A DNA stretch of 52,954 nt from Streptococcus mitis (GTDB taxonomy: Bacteria > Bacillota > Bacilli > Lactobacillales > Streptococcaceae): the NCBI GenBank assembly GCA_001914195.1, contig MKYF01000009.1, forward strand, positions 1 through 52,954, given 5' to 3'. Made by a program: the position numbers and the translations under genes. Position 1 is the stretch's first letter, and the number at the start of each line of letters is the position of its first letter. A model generated the notes under the pieces. The model had not been told where the DNA came from. It saw nothing but the letters and a program-made list of their open reading frames with translations, and did no database searches. Shown in pieces: positions 40,730-49,402 of this stretch.

Positions 40730-40738
40730 TGGTATAAT
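40730..40738 (+). promoter_or_regulatory. Extended -10 promoter of the DUF3013 operon
   Basis: TGGTATAAT, about 100 bases before the DUF3013 start. The leader contains a small GCGA/TCGC hairpin near 40805-40820. Confidence 0.6.
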
Positions 40739-40836
40739 TAGGACATAAAATAATTTTGTGGTAAGATGGTAGTATCTATTTTAGCATATTTCCGAGCAAT
40801 CGGGGCGATTTAAGAGTCGCATAGAAAGAGGACAAA

Positions 40837-41307
40837 ATGGCAACATATGGATTTTTAGATGTTTTAGAGGAAGAGTTGGAGAAGAATTTTCCCTTTGACT
40901 TTGAGATTAGTTGGGACAAGCGCAACCACGCGGTTGAAGTGAGTTTTCTATTGGAAGCGCAAAATGCTACAGGTGTGGAGATGGTGGATGAAGACGGAGA
41001 GGTTTCATCAGAAGATATCCTCTTTGAAGAAGCAGTGCTTTTTTACAATCCTGCTAAATCAACAGTCAATGAGGAAGACTATTTGACTGTCATCCCTTAC
41101 TTGCCTAAAAAAGGATTTTCCCGCGAATTCTTAGCTTATTTTGCGCTATTCCTTAAAGATACTGCCGAGGTTGGACTAGATGCCCTCATGGACTTTTTGG
41201 AAGACCCAGAAGCAGAAGAATTCGTCATGGAATGGAACCAAGAAGTCTTTGAAGAAGGAAAAGTAGGCTTGGAAGAGGGAGAGTTTTATCCTTATCCGAG
41301 ATACTAG
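40837..41307 (+). CDS. DUF3013 family protein
   Basis: A 156-residue, strongly acidic soluble protein (many Glu and Asp, for instance FLEDPEAEEFVMEWNQEVFEEG). DUF3013 is a streptococcal/lactococcal family without an assigned role. AAAGAGG precedes the ATG. It opens a run of same-strand genes with the M50-like membrane protein 18 bases downstream. Nothing in the sequence indicates a catalytic site. Confidence 0.82.
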   Translation: MATYGFLDVLEEELEKNFPFDFEISWDKRNHAVEVSFLLEAQNATGVEMVDEDGEVSSEDILFEEAVLFYNPAKSTVNEEDYLTVIPYLPKKGFSREFLAYFALFLKDTAEVGLDALMDFLEDPEAEEFVMEWNQEVFEEGKVGLEEGEFYPYPRY

Positions 41308-41325
41308 GAGTTGGATGGAGATTTT

Positions 41326-42393
41326 ATGAAGAAAATTGGGATTTATTTGGTTTATGTGCTAGCTGTTGTCTTTATTATGCTTGCTTTTGCTTGTGGAACA
41401 ATCGCATTTGCAGAGTTGGGATATTCCACAGTTTTAGTCTTTACTTTTGGTTATGCCTTCGCTCTTCTAAGTATATATTTAATCTTTATTCTTCATGAGC
41501 TGGGACATGCTTTTTGTGGCTACTTGACAGGCTATCGGCTGGTGGCTTTTGGATTAGGGAACTTTCTTTTAACCAAAAAGTCAGGCAGGTTTCATCTTAG
41601 TCGAACAGCCATTCTGAAAAATGTTGGTGCTCAGTATATTGGTTTAAAAGAGGATGAAAGCGATCAAAGAATCATCCAGATGCTTTCAGGAGGCTTGATG
41701 GTTCATCTCAGCTTGATATTATTGGCGATAGTGTTTGGATTTTTGACAAGAAGCTGGTATTTTGCAGGGACTTGGATTTTTCTTAATTTATCTTTCTTCC
41801 TAAATAACATTTTGCCAGTCGGCATCACCGATGGCGCAAAAATTTGGGAATTGCTACAACACCCTGAAAATACGAAATACGCCTACCTGATGTTGAGGCA
41901 TTCTGCCCAGACCTTGCTAGCTCCTCAAGAATATGATTTAAAAGACTTTATCATGCCTGTTGATGAGGAGGCGAGAGGGAGTTTTGCAGAAAGTGTTCAG
42001 ACTCTTCAGGGGTTGGTATTCATATTGGACGATAATATAGAGCTTGCAAAGCAACAGTTTCAGTCTGTGCTAGAGAAAACAGATAATCCAATGTCTAAAA
42101 CTAGTTCTCAAATATACCTTCTTCAAGTTGCTCTGATGGAAGGAGATAATAAGAAAGCGGAAGAATATGCAAGTACTCGAGGGGTCAAATCCTTTTTATC
42201 TCTAAAAACAGCAGATATGCAGGTCATTCAAGCTTGGTATCAATTTAAGGTAAAAAAAGCTGTAGTTCAAACTCACAAGGCTATGAAGATTGCTAGACAG
42301 AAAATGAATAGCAGTCGGATGTTACGGGATGAGAAAATCTATTACCAAAACTGGTTAGCCGAGCTGGAAAAGGAATTAACCGAAGGAGTCTAA
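41326..42393 (+). CDS. M50-like membrane metallopeptidase with helical C-terminal domain
   Basis: A 355-residue protein. About five hydrophobic segments occupy residues 1-165. HELGHAFCG (about 60-68) is an HExxH zinc motif within a membrane segment, and LPVGITDGAKIWELL (about 162-176) carries an Asp-Gly like the NPDG of site-2 proteases. Residues 200-355 are soluble and helical, in a pattern reminiscent of TPR repeats. It may cleave a membrane protein or, if the active site is incomplete, act as an adaptor. ATG 41326, five bases after GGAG, is preferred to TTG 41311. It overlaps no neighbour; the Nudix gene starts at 42395. Confidence 0.78.
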   Translation: MKKIGIYLVYVLAVVFIMLAFACGTIAFAELGYSTVLVFTFGYAFALLSIYLIFILHELGHAFCGYLTGYRLVAFGLGNFLLTKKSGRFHLSRTAILKNVGAQYIGLKEDESDQRIIQMLSGGLMVHLSLILLAIVFGFLTRSWYFAGTWIFLNLSFFLNNILPVGITDGAKIWELLQHPENTKYAYLMLRHSAQTLLAPQEYDLKDFIMPVDEEARGSFAESVQTLQGLVFILDDNIELAKQQFQSVLEKTDNPMSKTSSQIYLLQVALMEGDNKKAEEYASTRGVKSFLSLKTADMQVIQAWYQFKVKKAVVQTHKAMKIARQKMNSSRMLRDEKIYYQNWLAELEKELTEGV

Positions 42394-42394
42394 T

Positions 42395-42823
42395 ATGGAA
42401 ATAGAAATTTCTGATTTCACAGGCTGTAAGATTGCTTTGTTTTGTGGGGATAAGCTTTTGACTATCTTACGCGATGATAAGGCAAGCATTCCCTGGCCCA
42501 ATATGTGGGAACTGCCCGGTGGGGGACGCGAGGGGGATGAAAGTCCCTTTGAGTGCGTGGCGCGTGAAGTTTATGAAGAACTGGGAATTCATCTGACTGA
42601 GGATTGTCTGCTTTGGAGTAAGGTTTATCCAAGTATGCTTTTTGCGGATAAACAGTCCGTTTTTCTAGTTGGTCAGTTGACACAGAACCAGTTTGACAGT
42701 ATCGTATTTGGAGATGAAGGTCAGGGCTATCAGTTGATGAATATTGAAGAATTTCTTAGTTCCAGTCAAGTTGTACCTCAGTTGCAGGAGAGATTAAAAG
42801 ATTATTTAAAAGTAAGTGATTAG
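42395..42823 (+). CDS. Nudix hydrolase
   Basis: A 142-residue phosphohydrolase. The Nudix box GGGREGDESPFECVAREVYEEL (first part, about 44-63) followed by GI matches G-x5-E-x7-REUxEExGU fully, so metal binding should be intact. The substrate (8-oxo-dGTP, ADP-ribose, or another nucleoside diphosphate derivative) cannot be told. It begins one base after the membrane protease stop and is probably translated with it. Confidence 0.85.
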   Translation: MEIEISDFTGCKIALFCGDKLLTILRDDKASIPWPNMWELPGGGREGDESPFECVAREVYEELGIHLTEDCLLWSKVYPSMLFADKQSVFLVGQLTQNQFDSIVFGDEGQGYQLMNIEEFLSSSQVVPQLQERLKDYLKVSD

Positions 42824-42856
42824 AAAGGATGGTTCAGTTACATTTCTAAACTGAAC

Positions 42857-42950
42857 CCGCCCTAAACACTGTGCCAAAAAGATAAACTTCTCTTAGACAC
42901 AAGCGTCTTCAGAGAATTTCCTATTTTGGCTTTGTGTTTTACGGGCTTGG
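42857..42950. repeat. Imperfect 90-nt hairpin between the Nudix gene and prmA
   Basis: Three nested pairings share one axis: CCCG/CGGGC outermost, AAACAC-GCCAAAA (42864-42880) against TTTTGGC-GTGTTT (42924-42939), and AACTTCTCT-AGAC against GTCT-AGAGAATT in the centre (about 42885-42918). It may be a small non-autonomous element or an RNA structure within the operon. No T run follows, so it is not a clear terminator. Confidence 0.55.
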
Positions 42951-42957
42951 TATCTGA

Positions 42958-43911
42958 ATGATGGAAACATGGCAAGAGTTAAAAGTTACAGTTAAGCGTG
43001 AGGGAGAGGAATTGGTTTCCAATCTCTTGATTGAGCTGGGAGCGCAAGGCGTTGCGATTGAAGACAGCATGGACTATGTGGGAAATGTTGACCGCTTCGG
43101 TGAGATTTTCCCAGAGGTTGAGCAACAAGAAGAAATCGTTGTGACCGCCTACTACCCTGAAACGGTAGATGTGGAAGTGGTTGAGGCAGACTTGCAGGCT
43201 CGCCTAGCAGAATTGGCAGATTTTATGGATTTGGGTGAGGTCAAGGTGGGGACAACTGCCTTGGCTGAGGAAGACTGGGCAGACAACTGGAAGAAATACT
43301 ATGAACCAGCTCGTATCACTCATGATTTGACCATCGTGCCATCTTGGACAGACTACGAGGCGACTGCGGGAGAAAAGATTATCAAGCTGGATCCAGGTAT
43401 GGCTTTTGGTACGGGGACCCATCCAACCACTAAGATGAGCCTCTTTGCCTTGGAGCAGGTTCTTCGTGGTGGCGAAACGGTGCTAGATGTGGGGACTGGT
43501 TCAGGGGTTCTCTCTATTGCCAGCTCGCTGCTTGGTGCCAAGGAAATTTTCGCCTACGACCTGGATGATGTGGCGGTTCGTGTTGCTCAGGAAAATATTG
43601 AGCTAAACCCTGGTATGGAAAATATCCATGTGGCTGCAGGTGATTTGCTTAAGGGTGTTGAGATTGAGGCAGATGTGATTGTGGCTAATATTTTGGCGGA
43701 TATCCTTATTCATTTGACACAGGATGCTTACCGCTTGGTCAAGGATGAGGGCTACCTCATCATGAGTGGAATTATTAAGGACAAGTGGGATATGGTGCGC
43801 GAGTCGGCTGAGTCAGCTGGATTTTTCCTCGAAACTCACATGGTTCAAGGGGAATGGAATGCCTGTGTCTTTAAGAAAACCAAGGATATTTCCGGTGTGA
43901 TTGGAGGCTAG
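42958..43911 (+). CDS. prmA: Ribosomal protein L11 methyltransferase
   Basis: A 317-residue (or 316 from the second ATG) SAM-dependent enzyme that trimethylates ribosomal protein L11. The N-terminal substrate-recognition domain is followed by LDPGMAFGTGTHPTT (about 141) and the SAM loop VLDVGTGSGVLSIAS (about 180), then VANILADILI. The ribosome binding site is weak; two ATGs in a row follow the hairpin at 42857-42950. rsmE follows after one base. Confidence 0.95.
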   Translation: MMETWQELKVTVKREGEELVSNLLIELGAQGVAIEDSMDYVGNVDRFGEIFPEVEQQEEIVVTAYYPETVDVEVVEADLQARLAELADFMDLGEVKVGTTALAEEDWADNWKKYYEPARITHDLTIVPSWTDYEATAGEKIIKLDPGMAFGTGTHPTTKMSLFALEQVLRGGETVLDVGTGSGVLSIASSLLGAKEIFAYDLDDVAVRVAQENIELNPGMENIHVAAGDLLKGVEIEADVIVANILADILIHLTQDAYRLVKDEGYLIMSGIIKDKWDMVRESAESAGFFLETHMVQGEWNACVFKKTKDISGVIGG

Positions 43912-43912
43912 C

Positions 43913-44656
43913 ATGCAGCAGTATTTTGTCAAAGGCAGTGCTATCTCTCCTATCACCATCGAGGACAAGGAAACCAGCAAGCATATGTTTCAGGTTATGC
44001 GCTTGAAAGAAGATGATGAGGTTACTTTGGTCTTTGATGATGGAATTAAACGTTTGGCTCGCGTCTTGGATGTTGAAAATCGTCAGTTTGAGTTGGTTGA
44101 AGAGTTAGCTGACAATGTGGAACTGCCAGTCCAAGTGACCATCGCATCCGGCTTTCCCAAGGGAGACAAGCTGGAGTTTATCACTCAAAAAGTGACGGAA
44201 CTGGGTGCCAGCCAGATTTGGGCCTTTCCTGCCGACTGGTCGGTAGCCAAGTGGGATGGCAAAAAACTGGGTAAAAAGGTTGAGAAACTGGAAAAAATTG
44301 CCCTTGGAGCAGCAGAACAAAGTAAACGTAATATTGTTCCAAGTATTCAGCTTTTTGAGAAGAAAGCAGATTTTCTAGCCCAACTTGACCAGTTTGACCG
44401 CATCGTAGTGGCTTATGAAGAGTCGGCTAAAGAAGGTGAAGCCGCTGCGCTCTTACAAGCGGTCTCTGGTCTTGAAAAAGGAGCCAAATTGCTCTTTATC
44501 TTTGGTCCAGAAGGTGGTCTGTCACCTGCAGAAATTGAGAGTTTCGAAGCTAAGGGATCAGTCTTAGCAGGACTTGGCCCTCGCATTTTGCGAGCAGAAA
44601 CAGTACCACTTTACGCCTTATCAGCCCTTAGTGTTTTATTAGAATTAGAGAAATAA
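43913..44656 (+). CDS. rsmE: 16S rRNA m3U1498 methyltransferase RsmE
   Basis: A 247-residue SPOUT-fold enzyme that methylates U1498 of 16S rRNA. An N-terminal PUA-like domain is followed by the trefoil-knot motif LFIFGPEGGLSPAEIESF (about 195-212) and LGPRILRAETVPLYALS. ATG 43913 has GGAGG five bases upstream; a longer TTG reading overlaps that site. It is immediately downstream of prmA, giving a ribosome-modification pair. Confidence 0.95.
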   Translation: MQQYFVKGSAISPITIEDKETSKHMFQVMRLKEDDEVTLVFDDGIKRLARVLDVENRQFELVEELADNVELPVQVTIASGFPKGDKLEFITQKVTELGASQIWAFPADWSVAKWDGKKLGKKVEKLEKIALGAAEQSKRNIVPSIQLFEKKADFLAQLDQFDRIVVAYEESAKEGEAAALLQAVSGLEKGAKLLFIFGPEGGLSPAEIESFEAKGSVLAGLGPRILRAETVPLYALSALSVLLELEK

Positions 44657-44666
44657 GAGGAAGAAA

Positions 44667-46463
44667 ATGGAACAAAAACACCGTTCAGAATTTCCAGAGA
44701 AGGAACTTTGGGATTTAACAGCCCTATACCAAGATCGTGAAGATTTCTTGCGTGCAATCGAGAAAGCTCGCGAAGACATCAACCAGTTTAGCCGTGATTA
44801 CAAGGGTAATCTTCATACTTTTGAGGATTTTGAAAAGGCCTTTGCGGAATTGGAACAAATCTACATTCAGATGAGCCATATTGGAAACTATGGATTTATG
44901 CCTCAGACGACAGACTATAGCAATGACGAATTTGCTAATATCGCCCAAGCTGGCATGGAATTTGAAACAGACGCCAGCGTAGCTCTTACCTTCTTTGACG
45001 ATGCCTTGGTGGAAGCTGATGAGGAAGTCTTGGACCGTTTGGGGGAATTGCCTCATTTGACGGCAGCTATTCGTCAGGCCAAAATCAAAAAAGCTCACTA
45101 TCTAGGGGCTGATGTTGAGAAGGCCTTGACCAATCTTGGTGAAGTTTTCTACAGTCCGCAGGATATTTATACTAAGATGCGAGCTGGGGATTTTGAAATG
45201 GCCGACTTTGAAGTCAATGGCAAGACCTACAAAAACAGCTTTGTGACCTATGAAAATTTCTACCAAAACCATGAGGACGCTGAGGTTCGTGAGAAATCTT
45301 TCCGTTCCTTCTCAGAAGGACTTCGTAAGCACCAAAATACGGCAGCCGCAGCTTATTTAGCCCAAGTCAAGTCTGAAAAACTATTGGCAGATATGAAGGG
45401 CTACGAATCAGTTTTTGATTATCTTCTAGCTGAGCAGGAAGTGGATCGTGCCATGTTTGATCGCCAGATTGACCTCATCATGAAGGATTTTGCGCCCGTT
45501 GCTCGGAGATACCTCAAGCATGTTGCCAAGGTGAATGGTCTTGAAAAGATGACCTTTGCAGACTGGAAATTGGACTTGGACAGCGCCCTGAATCCTCAAG
45601 TGACTATTGACGATGCCTATGATTTGGTCATGAAGTCGGTAGAACCCTTGGGGCAAGAATATTGTCAGGAAGTTGCTCGTTACCAAGAAGAACGCTGGGT
45701 GGACTTTGCTGCCAATAGTGGCAAGGATTCTGGTGGTTATGCAGCGGACCCGTATCGCGTGCATCCTTATGTTCTCATGAGCTGGACAGGCCGTTTGAGC
45801 GATGTCTATACCTTGATTCATGAAATCGGGCATTCTGGTCAATTCATCTTCTCAGATAATCACCAAAGTTACTTTAATGCCCACATGTCTACTTACTATG
45901 TCGAAGCACCGTCAACCTTTAATGAATTGCTTCTCAGTGATTACTTGGAGCACCAGTCTGACGATCCGCGTCAAAAACGCTTCGCTCTTGCCCACCGCTT
46001 GACAGACACCTACTTCCATAACTTTATCACTCACCTTTTGGAAGCAGCCTTCCAGCGTAAGGTGTATACATTGATTGAAGAAGGGGAGACATTTGGGGCA
46101 AGCAAACTTAACAGCATTATGAAGGAAGTTTTGACGGATTTCTGGGGAGATGCCATTGAAATCGATGATGATGCGGCTTTGACTTGGATGCGCCAAGCTC
46201 ACTATTACATGGGCTTGTATAGTTATACCTACTCAGCTGGACTTGTGATTTCGACTGCAGGTTACATCCATCTTAAAAACTCAGAAACTGGAGCTGAAGA
46301 TTGGATCAATCTCCTCAAATCAGGTGGCAGCAAGACACCACTTGAGTCAGCTATGATTATCGGTGCTGATATTTCAACAGATAAACCACTCCGTGATACC
46401 ATCCGATTCTTGTCTGACACAGTTGATCAGATTATCGCCTACAGTGCCCAGTTGGGAGAGTAA
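44667..46463 (+). CDS. pepF: Oligoendopeptidase F (M3B)
   Basis: A 598-residue zinc peptidase degrading peptides of about 7 to 17 residues. The zinc motif HEIGHSGQ (about 390) is followed 25-30 residues later by the third ligand Glu in EAPSTFNE. The N-terminal helical domain and C-terminal YSAGLVIS segment are typical. It begins ten bases after rsmE with GAGGAAG before the ATG, and ends in a terminator-bearing inverted repeat. Confidence 0.95.
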   Translation: MEQKHRSEFPEKELWDLTALYQDREDFLRAIEKAREDINQFSRDYKGNLHTFEDFEKAFAELEQIYIQMSHIGNYGFMPQTTDYSNDEFANIAQAGMEFETDASVALTFFDDALVEADEEVLDRLGELPHLTAAIRQAKIKKAHYLGADVEKALTNLGEVFYSPQDIYTKMRAGDFEMADFEVNGKTYKNSFVTYENFYQNHEDAEVREKSFRSFSEGLRKHQNTAAAAYLAQVKSEKLLADMKGYESVFDYLLAEQEVDRAMFDRQIDLIMKDFAPVARRYLKHVAKVNGLEKMTFADWKLDLDSALNPQVTIDDAYDLVMKSVEPLGQEYCQEVARYQEERWVDFAANSGKDSGGYAADPYRVHPYVLMSWTGRLSDVYTLIHEIGHSGQFIFSDNHQSYFNAHMSTYYVEAPSTFNELLLSDYLEHQSDDPRQKRFALAHRLTDTYFHNFITHLLEAAFQRKVYTLIEEGETFGASKLNSIMKEVLTDFWGDAIEIDDDAALTWMRQAHYYMGLYSYTYSAGLVISTAGYIHLKNSETGAEDWINLLKSGGSKTPLESAMIIGADISTDKPLRDTIRFLSDTVDQIIAYSAQLGE

Positions 46464-46466
46464 ATT

Positions 46467-46629
46467 AAAAGAGTCTGGGACAAAAGTTTAACCTTAAATA
46501 TAAAAAGCGAACAAAACGAGTTATCTGACACTCAGAATTCTGTTTTGTTTGCTTTTTTTCTAATCTATCGATTTTAAAAATTTAGAATAAAGAATTCCTA
46601 AAATAAAAATTTTTTGTCCTGGCCTCTTA
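46467..46629. repeat. MITE-like inverted repeat with internal terminator
   Basis: About 163 bp with similar inverted ends: AAAAGAGTCTGGGACAAAAG at the left and, reversed, AAGAGGCCAGGACAAAA at the right. Inside, AAAAAGCGAACAAAAC (46502-46517) pairs with GTTTTGTTTGCTTTTT (46542-46557). The inner stem with T and A flanks terminates pepF and the convergent NTF2-like gene. No coding capacity. Confidence 0.65.
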
Positions 46630-46631
46630 AA

Positions 46632-47021
46632 TTATCCCCAAAAGCTATCTTCTTCAGCTTGATCTGAAGAGAAGAGCCAAACTTCTTTGATTTTTCCGTC
46701 TTCAATACGGAAGAGGTCAATCCCGTTCATATTGAGTTCAGTACCATCAGCACGTGTTCCAAGAAAAGTAACATTAGCTGCGATTAAATCATTATTGTCA
46801 GAAACCCAATTTGTTACCACCTTAAAGGTTCCATTAGTTTTCTCAGCAAATGTAGCCAGGTGAGTTCCTAGCTTGTCCTTACCAACAACTGTACCAGATA
46901 TACTATGAGTACCAGGTTGATGCCAGATAATATCGTCTGCCATTGTTTCAAAGACACCAGGAAAGTCACCAGCAATTAAAGCTTGATTATAAGCATTGAA
47001 AATTTCTAAGTTTGTTGACAT
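46632..47021 (-). CDS. SnoaL/NTF2-like protein
   Basis: A 129-residue cone-fold protein. NLEIFNAYNQALIAGDFPGVFETMADDIIWHQPG opens the fold, and LNMNGIDLFRIEDGKIKEVWLFSSDQAEED closes it with residues lining the pocket. Members include isomerases, cyclases and small-ligand carriers; no substrate can be named. The start ATG has GGAGA upstream; a longer reading to 47108 runs into the promoter region. It is divergent from an HxlR regulator, a common pairing for electrophile-response genes, across a region packed with dyads. Confidence 0.82.
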   Translation of the reverse strand: MSTNLEIFNAYNQALIAGDFPGVFETMADDIIWHQPGTHSISGTVVGKDKLGTHLATFAEKTNGTFKVVTNWVSDNNDLIAANVTFLGTRADGTELNMNGIDLFRIEDGKIKEVWLFSSDQAEEDSFWG

Positions 47022-47052
47022 ATATATTCTCCATTTCTTTTTTATGATATAA

Positions 47053-47131
47053 TTGTAACAGTTACAAACAAAAAAACAAGTAGACACTTTTTTGATAGCT
47101 AGTATCAAAAGTAGTACTATTGTCGATACTA
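47053..47131. promoter_or_regulatory. Operator-rich divergent region between the NTF2-like gene and hxlR
   Basis: It holds three dyads: TTGTAAC-A-GTTACAA (47053-47067), TTTGATAGCTAGTATCAAA (47091-47109) and TAGTATC (47100-47106) with GATACTA (47125-47131), the last flanking a TAGTACTA palindrome. These are candidate HxlR sites. Confidence 0.55.
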
Positions 47132-47171
47132 AAAGATAAATTTTTAAAAAAAAATAGAAAGAAGATATTTT

Positions 47172-47504
47172 ATGACAAATAAAGTGAGTGAGTATGGTAT
47201 TTGTCCATTTGCGACAACGCAGAGGGTTTTAACGGGGAAATGGGCACTGGTAATCATTTATCAGTTGAGTACGGGTACCAAACGATTTAAAGAATTGCAA
47301 AGATTATTGCCTGGGATTACTCAAACTATTTTGACCCGTCATCTCCGTCAATTAGAAAAGGATAAGATTGTTCAACGAAAGGTCTATGCCGAAGTTCCAC
47401 CACGAGTTGAGTACAGCTTAACCGAAATGGGGGAGGAATTCAGAGTTGTTTTAGATGCTGTCGAGAAATGGGGTCTAGATTATATCAAGTTGCTAGAAAT
47501 GTAG
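47172..47504 (+). CDS. HxlR-family transcriptional regulator
   Basis: A 110-residue winged-helix protein. A Cys near the N-terminus in YGICPFATTQRVLTGKWALVIIYQL (about 7-31) is in the place of the redox-active Cys of HypR/YodB-type regulators. The recognition helix is ITQTILTRHLRQLEKD and the wing PPRVEYSLTEMG. This suggests sensing of quinones or disulfide stress. AAAGAAGA precedes the ATG. It is divergent from the NTF2-like gene and followed eleven bases later by a DUF2785 gene. Confidence 0.88.
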   Translation: MTNKVSEYGICPFATTQRVLTGKWALVIIYQLSTGTKRFKELQRLLPGITQTILTRHLRQLEKDKIVQRKVYAEVPPRVEYSLTEMGEEFRVVLDAVEKWGLDYIKLLEM

Positions 47505-47515
47505 AGGTATTGACC

Positions 47516-48307
47516 ATGTATCAAGAGTTACTAAGAAAAATAGCAGAAGAAAAACCAAGTTATCATGATGAAGAAATCCAGTGGTTGCTGGACCATTTGG
47601 GAGATCCTTCTCCAGAAATTCGCGATGATCTTGTTTTTACAAGCTTTGCTAGAGGGATTCAGGAAGAGCTATTTACACAGGAACAATTTCAGTTCATTGC
47701 TGAGGTGGTCTCAGCTGATGGAGGACTAGATAAAGAGATTGATAAGGTAGGTCTGTCAACACTTGAACGTTCTTTTAGGGCGCTTATTTATGCCAACCTC
47801 TTGTCTGCAGATGCTAACCAGCAATCGATTTTCTATCAGGGATTAAAAGGAGAAATTCGCAATGTCCTTTTAAATCAAGGTTTGCACTATCTTTCAAAAG
47901 AAAAGGACACGACAGGTTTTTCAAGTCAGTATGGTTGGGTTCACGCTTTTGCACACGGAGCCGATTTACTGACAGAGGTAGTTTGTCATCCAGGCTTTCC
48001 TAAAAATAGAGTTCATGAAGTCTTTGACATACTTGGCCCATTATTTAAAAGAATTACCATTCGGTTTACAGATGATGAAGATTGGCGTTTAGCCAGAGTA
48101 CTTTATGAACCGATTTTACAAGGGAAGTTGGAACAAGAGCAAGTAGCTTCTTGGATAAAAACGGTTGATTTTCCGATAGAAGAAAGGGAAGATTTTTATA
48201 AATTTTCCAACTTCAGATCCTGTCTGTTGGAAGTCTATGTCCAACTTGACCAGAGAAATAGTTTACAAGATGACTTGAAAGAAGCTATCCAGTATTTTCA
48301 ATACTAG
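47516..48307 (+). CDS. DUF2785 domain protein
   Basis: A 263-residue, mostly helical protein. EIRDDLVFTSFARGIQEELFTQEQF and YGWVHAFAHGADLLTEVVCHP and DDEDWRLARVL are the conserved blocks of DUF2785. The blocks HAFAHGADLL and similar could bind metal, but no activity is known. ATG 47516 follows AGAGG by eight bases. It starts eleven bases after hxlR and is likely cotranscribed with it. Confidence 0.8.
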   Translation: MYQELLRKIAEEKPSYHDEEIQWLLDHLGDPSPEIRDDLVFTSFARGIQEELFTQEQFQFIAEVVSADGGLDKEIDKVGLSTLERSFRALIYANLLSADANQQSIFYQGLKGEIRNVLLNQGLHYLSKEKDTTGFSSQYGWVHAFAHGADLLTEVVCHPGFPKNRVHEVFDILGPLFKRITIRFTDDEDWRLARVLYEPILQGKLEQEQVASWIKTVDFPIEEREDFYKFSNFRSCLLEVYVQLDQRNSLQDDLKEAIQYFQY

Positions 48308-48374
48308 GGATTAGCTAATATTACTTTTTGAAAGAGTTTCTATTGTATTCTCCTAACTAATAATGAAAACTAAT

Positions 48375-48407
48375 AAAAGAGGTTGAATCATTTTCCAACC
48401 TCTTTTT
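48375..48407. terminator. Bidirectional terminator between DUF2785 and the SDR gene
   Basis: AAAAGAGGTTG / CAACCTCTTTT, perfect 11 bp with a ten-base loop and T run. Confidence 0.9.
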
Positions 48408-48414
48408 GTGTATC

Positions 48415-49179
48415 TTAATGGAATTGCATACCACCATCAACGATAATGGTTTGTCCTGTAATGTAGTTTGAATCTGGTCCTGCAAGGAAGCTGACAGCAG
48501 CAGCCACATCTTCTGGTTCAGATAGACGTTTTAGTGTAATATCTTTTGCAAATGTCTGCATACCCCATTCGTCATCTTTTCCTGCATTTTTACCAACTTC
48601 ATGAGCGATGTCGTACATCATTGGTGTTTTCACAATACCTGGTGCGTAGGCGTTAACAGTGATGCCTGAGTCTGCTAGATCACGTGCTAATGTTTGCGTA
48701 ATTCCTCGAACAGCAAATTTTGTTCCACCATAAACAGTTAGATTTGGGTTACCAACAACACCTGCTTGAGAGGTTGCGTTGATAATTTTACCTCCGTGGC
48801 CAAGTGCTTTAAATTGCGCTTGTGCAGCTTGTGAACCCCAAATGACACCACCAACGTTGATACCGAAAGTGCGTGTAAATTGTTCCTCAGTAATTGTATC
48901 AAGAGGAGTAGTTGGAGCAACACCAGCGTTATTTACAACAACATTCAAATCACCAAAATGGTCAACAACCTTTTGAAATGCCTGCGCAACTTCGGCCTGT
49001 TTCGAAACATCGGCCACGACAGCGAAGGCATTCTCAGCTGATAATTCGGCAACAGCCTTTTCAGCTGTTTCGGGATTGTAGTCTAAGACTCCTACCTTAA
49101 AGCCATCTTGAACCAATCGTTTTGCGATTGCAAAACCGATTCCTTGACCTGCACCTGTGACAATAGCAACTTTAGACAT
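48415..49179 (-). CDS. Acetoin/diacetyl reductase-type short-chain dehydrogenase
   Basis: A 254-residue SDR. The cofactor loop is TGAGQGIGFAIAKRL (about 8-22), NNAGVAPTTPLDTI is near 88, the catalytic YGGTK at about 152-156, and the C-terminus ends GQTIIVDGGMQFH. The overall pattern matches (S)-acetoin-forming diacetyl reductases (ButA), which interconvert diacetyl, acetoin and butanediol with NADH. I chose MSKVAIVTG as the start, behind AGGAGG; the ten-residue extension upstream overlaps that site. A GGTATC/GATACC dyad sits just before it. Confidence 0.88.
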   Translation of the reverse strand: MSKVAIVTGAGQGIGFAIAKRLVQDGFKVGVLDYNPETAEKAVAELSAENAFAVVADVSKQAEVAQAFQKVVDHFGDLNVVVNNAGVAPTTPLDTITEEQFTRTFGINVGGVIWGSQAAQAQFKALGHGGKIINATSQAGVVGNPNLTVYGGTKFAVRGITQTLARDLADSGITVNAYAPGIVKTPMMYDIAHEVGKNAGKDDEWGMQTFAKDITLKRLSEPEDVAAAVSFLAGPDSNYITGQTIIVDGGMQFH

Positions 49180-49193
49180 ATGATTCCTCCTTG

Positions 49194-49208
49194 GTATCCA
49201 CGATACCA
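49194..49208. promoter_or_regulatory. Dyad GGTATC-CAC-GATACC in the SDR leader
   Basis: A perfect 6-bp dyad with a three-base centre immediately upstream of the SDR Shine-Dalgarno sequence (position accurate to a base). It shares GTATC/GATAC half-sites with the HxlR region. Confidence 0.5.
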
Positions 49209-49373
49209 TTCAAACGTTCATAAAAGAACAGTAAAGTTGTAAAAATTAGTTCAAATTAGGGACTGAACAACATATCTGAACTATGTTAATAGTATATACC
49301 TTTAGAAAAAATGTTTCAAATAAACACTACCGTTTTTATAGAATTTTATCCTGAAAATTTCCAAACAATTTTC

Positions 49374-49402
49374 TTGAAACCCTTTCCCTCTTTTGATAGA
49401 CT
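49374..49402 (+). promoter_or_regulatory. Aquaporin promoter (TTGAAA-17-TAGACT)
   Basis: A -35/-10 pair with TGA before the -10, 33 bases before the start codon. It overlaps TTTTGATAGACTAGTATC, resembling the dyad at 47091-47109. Confidence 0.65.

Noticed and set aside
47022..47108. N-terminal extension of the NTF2-like gene
   Set aside because: It covers the dyad-rich promoter region and a Shine-Dalgarno sequence; the family starts at MSTNLEIF.
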